Assembly (NCBI GenBank): GCA_943913655.1
Contig: CALTZA010000004.1
Span: forward strand, 1 to 64,000
Length of the DNA: 64,000 bases
Direction: 5' to 3'
Origin: an uncultured Francisella sp.
GTDB lineage: Bacteria; Pseudomonadota; Gammaproteobacteria; Burkholderiales; Neisseriaceae
Positions 7,760-16,348 of this stretch are shown here, one piece after another. The translations under genes and the position numbers were made by a program. Below the pieces are notes generated by a model. That model ran no database searches, was not told the DNA's origin, and saw only the letters and a program-made list of their open reading frames with translations. Numbering within the stretch: position 1 is the stretch's first letter; each line of letters starts with the position of its first letter.

Positions 7760-10040
7760 AGTGAATAGAATGTTTAGCAGGAGAAGTAAAAGATTTTTCT
7801 TGAATAGTGCGATTTTCGCCTAATTTACTTTCTGATAATATGCCATTTTCAACCATTTCTTGTAAAAGCATTTCAGCTAAATTATAACCAATTTTTAATT
7901 GACGTTGTAAAAATGAGTTACTTGTTTTCTTTTGAGTGAGTACTTGGTGCACCGCAAAATCATAGAGTTTCTGATGGTTTTTACTATGTTTTATTTCATT
8001 GGTTGGATTTAAAATTGTCTCATCGAATTCGGGTGGAAAATTTAATTTTTTGTTTAACTCAATATCTTCTGCTTTAGTTAAAGTAGCAAGGCGCAAGCGA
8101 ATGGGATGTTTTAGAGGTCCTGAACGAAAATAGGCATCACATTCATCAATTAGATCTTCTGCACCAGGTTCACCTAAAAGTAGGCGGCTATCAAGAGAAT
8201 TATCTAGCTTAAAACATAATCTTGTTGGAAATAGGGCGGCTAATTCATCGTATAAATCTGGATTAACTGAAGACGATTCAGTCAGTACTAGATGAATTCC
8301 TAGCTGCATTGTATAGCAATGCCATTGCTGTAATAAATATTGTAGATTACCATTTTCAATTGATTGCTCTAAACAGTGTAGGCCATCCAATAATACTACT
8401 ATAAAAGGCAGAATTTCTAAGGGATCTGGAGCATCAGGATCACTACTGAAAGGATTGGCTAGAAAAATACTTTTTTGATGAGCTTCGACTATTTTTTGAT
8501 TTAATTCTTCAATAGATTGACAATTCATTTCTTTTAGCAAATCTTTTCTTTTTTTAAGCTCTTTTCTACACCAAGAAAATACTTTATTAGCTTGATATTT
8601 TTCTTTAATTAGAGGAGTTAGTAAATGTGGAAGTTGTAAAAATTCTCGATAATTACTTTCTTTTTTACTGATTAAAATTAGTCTCAATTCTTTTGTTGAA
8701 TGCCGAATAACTAAAGAGTGAATAATTGCATTAATTGCTAATTTTAGTGATGGATATTTAGAAGAGATTACTAAAAGATGTGGTAAATTTCTTAAGGAAA
8801 ATAGGAGAACATTATTTTGACTATCTTTTCCTAAGGCAATTAATAGATTACAGTTGGAATGAGTAAAGTCTTTGAGCAAAAAGATATCCACTAAAGATAT
8901 TCGAGATGCTTTATTATGTGCGATTAATAGCTCACATGAGTAGGGGTTAACACTTGATTGGCAAAGGGTAATATGACTAGAGGTAGTAAGCTCTTGTAAA
9001 GAACTACATGCTTTTTTTAGTAAAGAATGATCTATGCTTCGATCAATATCCAACTGATAATGAGTAAAAGTTGGACCAATATTGGTTTGTACTAAATTTA
9101 TTTTTATTCCTTCTTTTTCTAAGATGGAAATTATTAGTTTTTTTTGTTTATCTATTATATTATCATATTGAAAATAAGGACTAGACATCCTTTTTTTATT
9201 CTTAAATTTTTCTTGTAGTTTATTAAAAGCATTTGGGATAAGTGATTTATAATTTTCATAAGCCTTTTGTAAATGTATTATATTTTTTTCTGGAGAGAAA
9301 AAATGGCTATTTTTTATTGCCGAGTCAAGGCGGTTACTTTTAGCGAATTTAAAATAATCAATAGGAGTTTTAATAATTTCTTTTGTCTTAACAAGTATTT
9401 TTTCATCTTTAGATAATTTTTTATTAAAAAGAAAATATTTAAAACGAAAAAATATCCTGGTTAGTTTACATTGACTCAATAAGATGCAACTGATAAACAA
9501 TATAGCTAAGAATGCAATGATAGATGATGTCGTGCCAATCGATTTTTTAAGTAACATAGCTAACCAACTACCGGCTATACCACCTGCCCTAAAAGGGAAA
9601 TATTGTCCAAGATAAGTAAAAAATAACAGATGCTCTAAGGCAGCACTACTGAGCAGAAATAGTATTAAGCCAAGGAAAACTTTGAAATAAGAATAAGAAC
9701 TATGCTGTGAATAATGCCAGAAATGGCGTAATAAGAAGCAGATAAAAAATAAAATACACCACAGTCCAGAAAAGCCAAAGATTGAATAATAATTGCGAGT
9801 AAGCAAAATAGCGTAGGTCCCCAAAGAGTGTCCTAGTATTTGATTGGCTAAGGTATTGGATTTAATTTGAAAAGATAAAGAATAAATTAGTGTTAAACAA
9901 GGGACTAACAGAATTAAAAAACTAACACTAATAACGATCAGTAATAGTCCTTTAATAAAACGGCTCGAGCCATTTTTATACTGTTTTTTCTCCTGAATAA
10001 AAAAATCTTCTGATTTTGAGGATTGCGGTTGATCAAGCAT
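7731..10040 (-). CDS. FtsK/SpoIIIE-like membrane protein with degenerate motor
   Basis: This 769-residue protein has an FtsK layout: four or five membrane helices (about residues 29-190), a short linker, alpha-beta motor region (about 290-680) and a C-terminal winged-helix gamma domain with LYDFAVHQVL and LQRQLKIGYNLAEMLLQEM. FtsK normally pumps DNA at the septum. Alignment by eye to E. coli FtsK shows the Walker A AGTTGSGKS replaced by ISSKYPSLK (about 422-430), IDPK by ISKK, Walker B VDEFAD by LDGLHC (about 550), and LATQRPS by LTESSSV. The surrounding fold residues PHLLV, PHLLTP and GIHLVL remain. ATP binding is therefore probably lost although the reading frame is intact. It could be a non-catalytic paralogue or a gene early in decay. 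It is also much shorter than E. coli FtsK (1329). Confidence 0.85.
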   Translation of the reverse strand: MLDQPQSSKSEDFFIQEKKQYKNGSSRFIKGLLLIVISVSFLILLVPCLTLIYSLSFQIKSNTLANQILGHSLGTYAILLTRNYYSIFGFSGLWCILFFICFLLRHFWHYSQHSSYSYFKVFLGLILFLLSSAALEHLLFFTYLGQYFPFRAGGIAGSWLAMLLKKSIGTTSSIIAFLAILFISCILLSQCKLTRIFFRFKYFLFNKKLSKDEKILVKTKEIIKTPIDYFKFAKSNRLDSAIKNSHFFSPEKNIIHLQKAYENYKSLIPNAFNKLQEKFKNKKRMSSPYFQYDNIIDKQKKLIISILEKEGIKINLVQTNIGPTFTHYQLDIDRSIDHSLLKKACSSLQELTTSSHITLCQSSVNPYSCELLIAHNKASRISLVDIFLLKDFTHSNCNLLIALGKDSQNNVLLFSLRNLPHLLVISSKYPSLKLAINAIIHSLVIRHSTKELRLILISKKESNYREFLQLPHLLTPLIKEKYQANKVFSWCRKELKKRKDLLKEMNCQSIEELNQKIVEAHQKSIFLANPFSSDPDAPDPLEILPFIVVLLDGLHCLEQSIENGNLQYLLQQWHCYTMQLGIHLVLTESSSVNPDLYDELAALFPTRLCFKLDNSLDSRLLLGEPGAEDLIDECDAYFRSGPLKHPIRLRLATLTKAEDIELNKKLNFPPEFDETILNPTNEIKHSKNHQKLYDFAVHQVLTQKKTSNSFLQRQLKIGYNLAEMLLQEMVENGILSESKLGENRTIQEKSFTSPAKHSIHYDLFSKKKT

Positions 10041-10049
10041 TAAATTTCT

Positions 10050-11141
10050 TCAATTTATTTTTACGTTGACTATGAAAGATGCCCAAATTGCTCCTAAAAC
10101 GCATTCACCTTTAACTCCAGTATTTATTGAGATATTACCAGGAAGGTGGTGTATTCTGTGCATGGCTAACCAGCTAAAAGCACAAGCCTCAACTTGCATA
10201 GGAGGTATTCCTAGAGTTGCTATTTTTAACAACCTTTTAGGAAAGAGTAAATTTTTTAATCGTTGCACTAAAGTTGGATTATAACTTCCACACCCACAAA
10301 GATGTATCTCATCAACTTCAGATGCATACTCTTTGATAGCGTTATTGATCATCACTGCCGTTAATTCAACCAAGGTTCCTGCTATATCATCAGGAGAAGC
10401 ATTAGAAAAAAGCAAGGACTGTAGCCAATTTAGTGAGCATAGATCATGACCTATGCTTTTAGCGATAGGACGAGAAAAATAATTTTCTTCTAATAACTGA
10501 TTTAAAAAAAGGGGTAATATTTTGCCTTGACTTAAATAATAACCATCTTGGCTACAGTCTTTCTGCCATGCCATATGGCAGTAAGTGTCTAGTAACATAT
10601 ATCTTGGACCGATGTTAAAACCCCGTTGCGGTGAGTAATTGGTAAGTACACTTATATTAGCAATTCCTCCTATATTGATTAGTGCACAAGAAATATCTGA
10701 GTCTGCAAATAAATTGTGATGAAATAAAGGAATAAGAGGTGCTCCTTCACCACTAGCTGCTAAATCAGCACTTCTAAAATCTTCGATGACCGAAATACCA
10801 GTTTTTTCTGCTAACATGGCGTAATTGGCTAATTGGATAGAATAACGTTTTTGGGGGCAATGACGAACAGTCTGCCCGCAGCAGACAATGGTAGTGATGG
10901 CTTTACTATCTAATGTCAGCTGTTTTAATAAAGCTTGAACTGCGGCGGTGTATGTCAGGCTAATTTCTTGCACAAGCTTTTCACTCTGATGTAATTCCTT
11001 GCGATTAACCTGCTGTAAAGAAAGCAGTGCTTCGTGTAAAGAAGGTCGATAGGGGAAACAACGCTCCAGATTTTCTTGAAAAACACCATTACTGAAGAGA
11101 ATGCAAACTGCATCTACTCCGTCCATACTAGTTCCTGACAT
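10050..11141 (-). CDS. anmK: anhydro-N-acetylmuramic acid kinase
   Basis: AnmK opens and phosphorylates 1,6-anhydro-MurNAc during recycling of peptidoglycan fragments. Recognised by MSGTSMDGVDAV at the start, VIEDFRSADLAASGEGAPLI in the middle, INIGGIANISVL and a family C-terminus with GACSF-like ACAFSWLA. The length is 363 residues (E. coli 369). The start looks damaged: the codons just upstream of ATG 11141 still read ERYIGL, the expected N-terminus, but have no ATG, GTG or TTG start and meet a stop at 11172-11174. An out-of-frame ATG-AGC at 11157-11162 would join them if one base had been lost. See findings. It lies nine bases upstream of the ftsK-like gene. Confidence 0.88.
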   Translation of the reverse strand: MSGTSMDGVDAVCILFSNGVFQENLERCFPYRPSLHEALLSLQQVNRKELHQSEKLVQEISLTYTAAVQALLKQLTLDSKAITTIVCCGQTVRHCPQKRYSIQLANYAMLAEKTGISVIEDFRSADLAASGEGAPLIPLFHHNLFADSDISCALINIGGIANISVLTNYSPQRGFNIGPRYMLLDTYCHMAWQKDCSQDGYYLSQGKILPLFLNQLLEENYFSRPIAKSIGHDLCSLNWLQSLLFSNASPDDIAGTLVELTAVMINNAIKEYASEVDEIHLCGCGSYNPTLVQRLKNLLFPKRLLKIATLGIPPMQVEACAFSWLAMHRIHHLPGNISINTGVKGECVLGAIWASFIVNVKIN

Positions 11142-11334
11142 AAGACCGATATATCGCTCATCGACTACTTTTTATTTGACCATATGCAATGAAGTAATAG
11201 ATTTGATCATAAGTTCCACCCCAACTAAGAAGCAGATTATAATATGTTAATACAGTTTTTGCAGCGGCAAAGTAATAAGGAGGAATAGAAATTGCTTGAA
11301 ATTAGGCAAGCTTACTGCTAACCTCGTCAGCTTG

Positions 11335-11410
11335 GCACCCGTAGCTCAGTAGGAAGAGTGTCGGTTTCCGAAGCCGGAGGTCACAGGTTCGATCCCTGTC
11401 GGGTGCGCCA
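11335..11410 (+). tRNA. tRNA-Arg(CCG)
   Basis: The 76 bases fold as a full cloverleaf. Acceptor GCACCCG pairs with CGGGTGC, discriminator G, CCA encoded. The D arm is GCTC/GAGT, the anticodon stem TCGGT/GCCGG with loop TTCCGAA (anticodon CCG, reading CGG), the variable loop AGGTC and the T arm ACAGG-TTCGATC-CCTGT. The anticodon stem has G-U pairs at both ends and the D stem has one. It stands alone between anmK and zipA. Confidence 0.95.
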
Positions 11411-11560
11411 ATTGTTAGCTCATCATTGGTATATAGTGTGACAAAGTGGTGAAGTCTGCTTTTTTCTGCTGATGTGAGTATAATTAGAAGTAGTTTTAAA
11501 CTCACCAGCTACGGGCGTTACTGGGTTCTTAAACCAACTTAAAGTAGATAGAGTGAAAAT

Positions 11561-12898
11561 ATGCAAGCGCAAACGATTTTTTTGGTCATTATGGTAATAA
11601 GTATCTTGTTAATCTTGCTTGTGATGGCTTATGGCATGTATCAGGAAAATAGACATCGTCAGGAAGTCTTCAAAAAATTCGGGCATCACAATAAAGATAC
11701 GTTAATGAGTGAATTAGATTCGCAAGTGCGTGAGGTTCCTACTGAGCAATTTTCTTCTATGTCCCCGCTCCAGTCCTCTGATAAAAAGAATAAAGAACGT
11801 GACGATGATTATCGTAATGTTTCTCAGGAAAATACTTCCTTTTCACAGCTAAAATATTCCGCTGAAAAAGAAAGAGAGCTATCACCTTCTGATGTTGAAT
11901 CTGAACAAAGCTATTTAGATGTAGATACACCCTCTCTATCTTTAAAAAGTAAGACGGCGCTCAAGGAGCGTTTTCGAAGTTATAGAAAATTAGATAAGAG
12001 TTCAGTAGGAGAGAGCATTTTTAATACTTTTAGCAAAATTTTCCCTAAAAAGAGTGAAGGCAAAGCCTCTTCTGTCAGCTTAAAAGAACTAGAAAATTTA
12101 GATCTACCCTGGTTTAACCGTTGTTTTGATTACTTGGCTTTTGTAAGCTTGAAACATCCACAAGAATTATCGAGCTTACCACGTTTTACTACCAAGCATC
12201 GTATCAAACTTGTGGCTTGTAACTTAGATAATCAATTTCAAGAGGCAGAGGCAATTCCAGGTGTTAGTTATAAAGCTTATGTCATTGGCCTTCAAGCAAT
12301 TAGTCGTTCTGGTCTGGTTTCAAAAGAAGAGTTACAACAATTTGGCAAACAGGTAGAAGATTTTGCTTTTAATGTTGACGGTAGCTATCAGTTGACTGAT
12401 ATTGATCAGTTTTACAAGATTGCAAAACCAATGGATGAATTGTGTGCTCGGGTTGATCAAATTATTGGACTTCACCTAGTATCGCGCGAAACAATAAGTG
12501 GTATTGATTTACGTACTGCCTTGGAAAAAAATGGTTTTACATTATCACATGATGGTGTTTTTTATTACCCTAGCTATGAAGAAGAACGGTTTAAAGTGAT
12601 TAATATGGATGAAACACCTTTTACCACAGGGTTACTTGCCGCAAATTATTTTAAAGGTTTCAGTATCTTATTTGATATTACCCATGTACCTCCAGGGGCT
12701 AAGAACTTTGATACGTTCATGGGATTAGCAGTAAAACTAGCCAAAGAACTTGATCTTGACTTAGTTGATGATGAATTAAACGAATTATCTAGCGAATGGT
12801 TAAAGAATATTGGCAACTATGTATTGCAGCGCCAAAAAGAAATGGAAGAGGTGGGAATCATCCCCGGGGGAGAATTAGCACAACGCTTATTCGTCTAG
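11561..12898 (+). CDS. zipA: cell division protein ZipA
   Basis: ZipA anchors FtsZ to the inner membrane at the division site. This 445-residue protein has an N-terminal membrane anchor (about residues 5-26) with a very short periplasmic tail, a long charged Ser/Glu/Lys-rich linker (about 30-185), and a C-terminal globular domain (about 300-435) with MDETPFTTGLLAANYFKGF-like core sequence that fits the FtsZ-binding fold. The adjacency zipA-ligA, seven bases apart, is the same as in E. coli. It is longer than E. coli ZipA (328), the excess being in the linker and the region 185-300. Evidence from both domain layout and synteny is good. Confidence 0.88.
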   Translation: MQAQTIFLVIMVISILLILLVMAYGMYQENRHRQEVFKKFGHHNKDTLMSELDSQVREVPTEQFSSMSPLQSSDKKNKERDDDYRNVSQENTSFSQLKYSAEKERELSPSDVESEQSYLDVDTPSLSLKSKTALKERFRSYRKLDKSSVGESIFNTFSKIFPKKSEGKASSVSLKELENLDLPWFNRCFDYLAFVSLKHPQELSSLPRFTTKHRIKLVACNLDNQFQEAEAIPGVSYKAYVIGLQAISRSGLVSKEELQQFGKQVEDFAFNVDGSYQLTDIDQFYKIAKPMDELCARVDQIIGLHLVSRETISGIDLRTALEKNGFTLSHDGVFYYPSYEEERFKVINMDETPFTTGLLAANYFKGFSILFDITHVPPGAKNFDTFMGLAVKLAKELDLDLVDDELNELSSEWLKNIGNYVLQRQKEMEEVGIIPGGELAQRLFV

Positions 12899-12905
12899 AT
12901 CACTA

Positions 12906-15467
12906 ATGACAAGTAGCGAAAATTGGGTCAAGGATCGTATAGAGGAACTTATTACTCTGCTAACGCAATATGCTCAAGAATATTATGTTGAGGATCAACC
13001 AAGTGTTCCAGATGCAGAATATGACCGTCTTTTTAATGAATTACTTGCTTTAGAGAAAAGCTATCCAGCATTACGACGCCAGGATAGTCCGACACAGAGA
13101 GTTGGAGCTCGTCCGCTTGATGCTTTTAAAAAAGTGATACATCAAGTACCGATGCTATCACTAAATAATGTTTTTCCTGTGATTAATGAAATAGATGGTT
13201 CCTATAATTTCCAAGAGTTAAAAGCTTTTGATGAACGTATTAGAAAATCTCTTCATCAGCCAAGCATTGACTATGTCAGTGAGCCCAAGTTTGATGGTTT
13301 AGCGGTAAGTCTACATTATAAATCAGGTATTTTGGTGTTGGCTGCCACTCGTGGTGATGGTACTGTTGGTGAAGATATTACGCAGAATATTCGCACCATT
13401 GAGGATATCCCACTGCGATTAAATACCGATGCACCCCCTGATTTCATTGAAATACGTGGTGAAGTCGTAATGTTTAAAAAAGATTTTCATGCTTATAATC
13501 TTCAACAGGAAAAATTGGGTAAGAAAATTATGGCCAATCCACGCAACGCTGCGGCTGGATCTTTGCGACAACTTGATCCAAATATCACTGCTCAAAGGCG
13601 TTTGCATTTTTTTTCCTATGGACTAGCGAGTATAAAAGGTGATAAACATTTTCAGACTTATCATGAAGAAATAGACTATCTAGCTAACTTGGGTATTCCA
13701 ATTCCTCAGGCACCACTACTATGTATATGTCATGGTGTTGAAGCATTGATTGCCCACTATCGCTTACTGGCACAACAGCGAGAATCACTACCTTTTGAAA
13801 TTGATGGTGCAGTTGCAAAGATTAATGATCTATCCTCACAGAAAAAGCTTGGGTTTATTGCCCGTGCACCTAGATTTGCTATTGCACATAAATTCCCCCC
13901 CCAGGAAGCACTGAGTGTAGTTAAAGCAATTGAGGTTCAGGTAGGTAGAACAGGAGCCATTACACCGGTTGCCCGATTACAACCAGTTTTTGTGGGAGGA
14001 GTTACTGTGACTAATGCCACATTACATAATGAAGAAGATGTTTTAAGAAAAGATATTCGTGTAGGAGACACAGTAGTGGTATTTCGTGCAGGGGACGTGA
14101 TACCTCAAGTGGAAAGACCTATTTTAGAAAGACGTCCCATGTGTGAGCAACATGGGAACAAATCACCTTGTTACCCACCTTTTGAGCTTCCCTCAAATTG
14201 TCCGATATGTAACAGCCCGATCATAAAAATATCAGGAGAAACAGTTGCTCGCTGTAGTGGCTATTTAATTTGTCCAGCACAAAGAGCACAAGCTTTTATA
14301 CATTTTATTTCTAAGCGAGCAATGAATATTATGGAATTGGGTGAAAAGACTATTGAGAAGATGGTACAGTTGCATTACCTACATGACTTTGCTGATCTAT
14401 ATCAGCTCAACCGTCAAGATTTTATCTACTTGAAGTTAGAGTTACTTTTGGAAGAAGGATTAGATAACTGGTTAGATAAATGGCCTGCTCATGCTGTTGC
14501 TCTTTGGAAAGAAATGCGCATGCAACGATATCATCATCTAAAAAATAGCTCATTATCAAAATATCAACAAATAGTACGTTTATTAACGCAGACACCCCCT
14601 GAGAAAAAAACTAAATGGACTTTGTTGACCAAGAAAATAAACAATTTGTTACGTTATTTGACATCTGCCAGTCATCACCAGAAGGTAGCGATACAGTGGG
14701 CAGATAAGATCATAGCGGGAATTGAGAATAGCAAATCGCCGCAGTTATCCCATTTTATTTATGCGCTTGGTATTCGTCATGTGGGTGAAAAGACAGCAAC
14801 ATTGCTTGCTGATTATCTGGGTTCGCTAGAGAGAATTATAACAGCACCAGCAGCTTTACTGCGCTGCATTCCTAATATTGGCGAAGTGGTGGCGGTATCT
14901 ATTGTCGACTATTTTGCACACAAACATAATCAGCAACAGATAGATCGTCTTTTAGAAATGAGGATACAAGTACCATCAGTCCCTCTTCATACTGAACGAT
15001 CTCAGGTATTTGCTCCTACCAATTGGAAACGCTTTGTGACGGAAGCTGCCCAGCATCAGATCATAGGGAGTGATAATACCAATCAGCACTTATTAGCACA
15101 TTTAGAAATGATTCCATCTGCTGCGCGAGATAACAGTTGGCAGTTAATAAAACAATTAGCTACCTTTGGCGCTTCACTTGAAGAAGCCAGCCATGATTTT
15201 TTACTGACACAGTATAATGAATTTAATAATAAACGTTTTGTATTTACTGGCAATTTGCAACATTACACCAGAGAAGAGGCAGGTAGACTGGTAAAAAATT
15301 TAGGTGCCAAAGTCAGTGACAGCATTTCAGCAAAGACTGATGTGTTGGTGGTAGGAGAAAATAGTGGTAGCAAACTAAAAAAAGCGCAGCAATTAGGTAT
15401 TACTATTTGGTCAGAACATATATTTGATAATAAACTTAGTACTATTAACAAGAAAGAAAATACATGA
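12906..15467 (+). CDS. ligA: NAD-dependent DNA ligase, extended
   Basis: LigA seals nicks using NAD. The adenylated lysine is Lys128 in SEPKFDGLAVS; the four zinc-finger cysteines lie in CPICNSP and RCSGYLICPAQ (about 434-457); FIYALGIRHVGEKTA marks the HhH domain; a BRCT domain (about 775-845) closes the protein. At 853 residues it is some 180 longer than E. coli LigA (671). Extra sequence sits near residues 90-105, between the zinc finger and the second HhH hairpin (about 505-590), and between HhH and BRCT (about 700-770). All catalytic parts appear intact. An eight-C run lies inside the gene at 13895-13902. Its stop overlaps the galU start by four bases. Confidence 0.95.
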   Translation: MTSSENWVKDRIEELITLLTQYAQEYYVEDQPSVPDAEYDRLFNELLALEKSYPALRRQDSPTQRVGARPLDAFKKVIHQVPMLSLNNVFPVINEIDGSYNFQELKAFDERIRKSLHQPSIDYVSEPKFDGLAVSLHYKSGILVLAATRGDGTVGEDITQNIRTIEDIPLRLNTDAPPDFIEIRGEVVMFKKDFHAYNLQQEKLGKKIMANPRNAAAGSLRQLDPNITAQRRLHFFSYGLASIKGDKHFQTYHEEIDYLANLGIPIPQAPLLCICHGVEALIAHYRLLAQQRESLPFEIDGAVAKINDLSSQKKLGFIARAPRFAIAHKFPPQEALSVVKAIEVQVGRTGAITPVARLQPVFVGGVTVTNATLHNEEDVLRKDIRVGDTVVVFRAGDVIPQVERPILERRPMCEQHGNKSPCYPPFELPSNCPICNSPIIKISGETVARCSGYLICPAQRAQAFIHFISKRAMNIMELGEKTIEKMVQLHYLHDFADLYQLNRQDFIYLKLELLLEEGLDNWLDKWPAHAVALWKEMRMQRYHHLKNSSLSKYQQIVRLLTQTPPEKKTKWTLLTKKINNLLRYLTSASHHQKVAIQWADKIIAGIENSKSPQLSHFIYALGIRHVGEKTATLLADYLGSLERIITAPAALLRCIPNIGEVVAVSIVDYFAHKHNQQQIDRLLEMRIQVPSVPLHTERSQVFAPTNWKRFVTEAAQHQIIGSDNTNQHLLAHLEMIPSAARDNSWQLIKQLATFGASLEEASHDFLLTQYNEFNNKRFVFTGNLQHYTREEAGRLVKNLGAKVSDSISAKTDVLVVGENSGSKLKKAQQLGITIWSEHIFDNKLSTINKKENT

Positions 15468-16348
15468 ATAGGATCAGTACAGCTGTTTTTCCCGTTGCAG
15501 GTTTGGGAACCAGATTTTTACCTGCTACCAAATGCATACCAAAAGAAATGCTTCCAGTTGTGGATAAGCCGCTTATTCAATACGCAGTAGAAGAGGCAAT
15601 TGAAGCAGGTTGTACTAAATTGGTTTTTATCACTGGCCGTAATAAACGAGGGATTGAAGATCACTTTGATATGTCTTACGAATTAGAAAGTGAGCTCAGT
15701 TTTAAAAATAAAAATCAATTATTGGAACATATTCAAGATATTTTACCCAATAATGTGAGTTGCTTATATATTCGTCAAGCGCAAGCGTTGGGTCTTGGAC
15801 ATGCTATTTTGAAATCACAGCCAGCTGTTAATAATGAAGCCTTTGCGGTGATATTAGCAGATGATTTAATTGAGGCACAACCTGGTGTGCTTTCGCAAAT
15901 GATTCAACGTTATTATGAACTTGGTCATAGTATTGTTGGCGTAGAAAAAGTGCCGCGCGATAAAACGAGTGACTATGGTATCGTGCAGCTAAAAGAACAT
16001 GATCCAGAGCAGCGAATTACTCATATAGTAGAAAAACCGCATCCTGATGAAACACTTTCTAATTTGGCAGTGGTAGGGAGATATATTTTAACACCTAAAA
16101 TTTATGAATTACTGGCAACCGTGCCGCGGGGCGCTGGAGGAGAAATTCAATTGACAGATGGTTTATCACGTTTACTGCAATATGAAGCTTTAAGTGCTTT
16201 TCACTATCAAGGAATTCGTTTTGATTGTGGAAATAAGCTTGGTTATTTGGAAGCTAATTTACGCTTTGGGCTCAAACATCCTCAGATAGGAAAACAATTT
16301 TGTGATAAAGTGCTAGCCACTGCTGGTGAGTTGAAAGGCAAGGTATGA
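15464..16348 (+). CDS. galU: UTP-glucose-1-phosphate uridylyltransferase
   Basis: GalU makes UDP-glucose from UTP and glucose-1-phosphate in the cytoplasm, feeding surface polysaccharides and, with GalE, UDP-galactose. The nucleotide-binding start VFPVAGLGTRFLPATKCIPK is a textbook match (about residues 8-27), followed by EMLPVVDKPLIQYAVEEA and later VEKPHPDE and GRYILTP. Length 294 is normal (E. coli 302). It overlaps ligA and the next gene by four bases each (ATGA-type coupling), so it is in the middle of a compact operon. galE lies about 10 kb away on the other strand. Confidence 0.96.
   Translation: MNRISTAVFPVAGLGTRFLPATKCIPKEMLPVVDKPLIQYAVEEAIEAGCTKLVFITGRNKRGIEDHFDMSYELESELSFKNKNQLLEHIQDILPNNVSCLYIRQAQALGLGHAILKSQPAVNNEAFAVILADDLIEAQPGVLSQMIQRYYELGHSIVGVEKVPRDKTSDYGIVQLKEHDPEQRITHIVEKPHPDETLSNLAVVGRYILTPKIYELLATVPRGAGGEIQLTDGLSRLLQYEALSAFHYQGIRFDCGNKLGYLEANLRFGLKHPQIGKQFCDKVLATAGELKGKV

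Noticed and set aside
11302..11505. 67-codon minus-strand frame with DRDRTCDLRLRKP
   Set aside because: It is antisense to tRNA-Arg; this sequence is a well-known false protein that arises from reading across tRNA genes.
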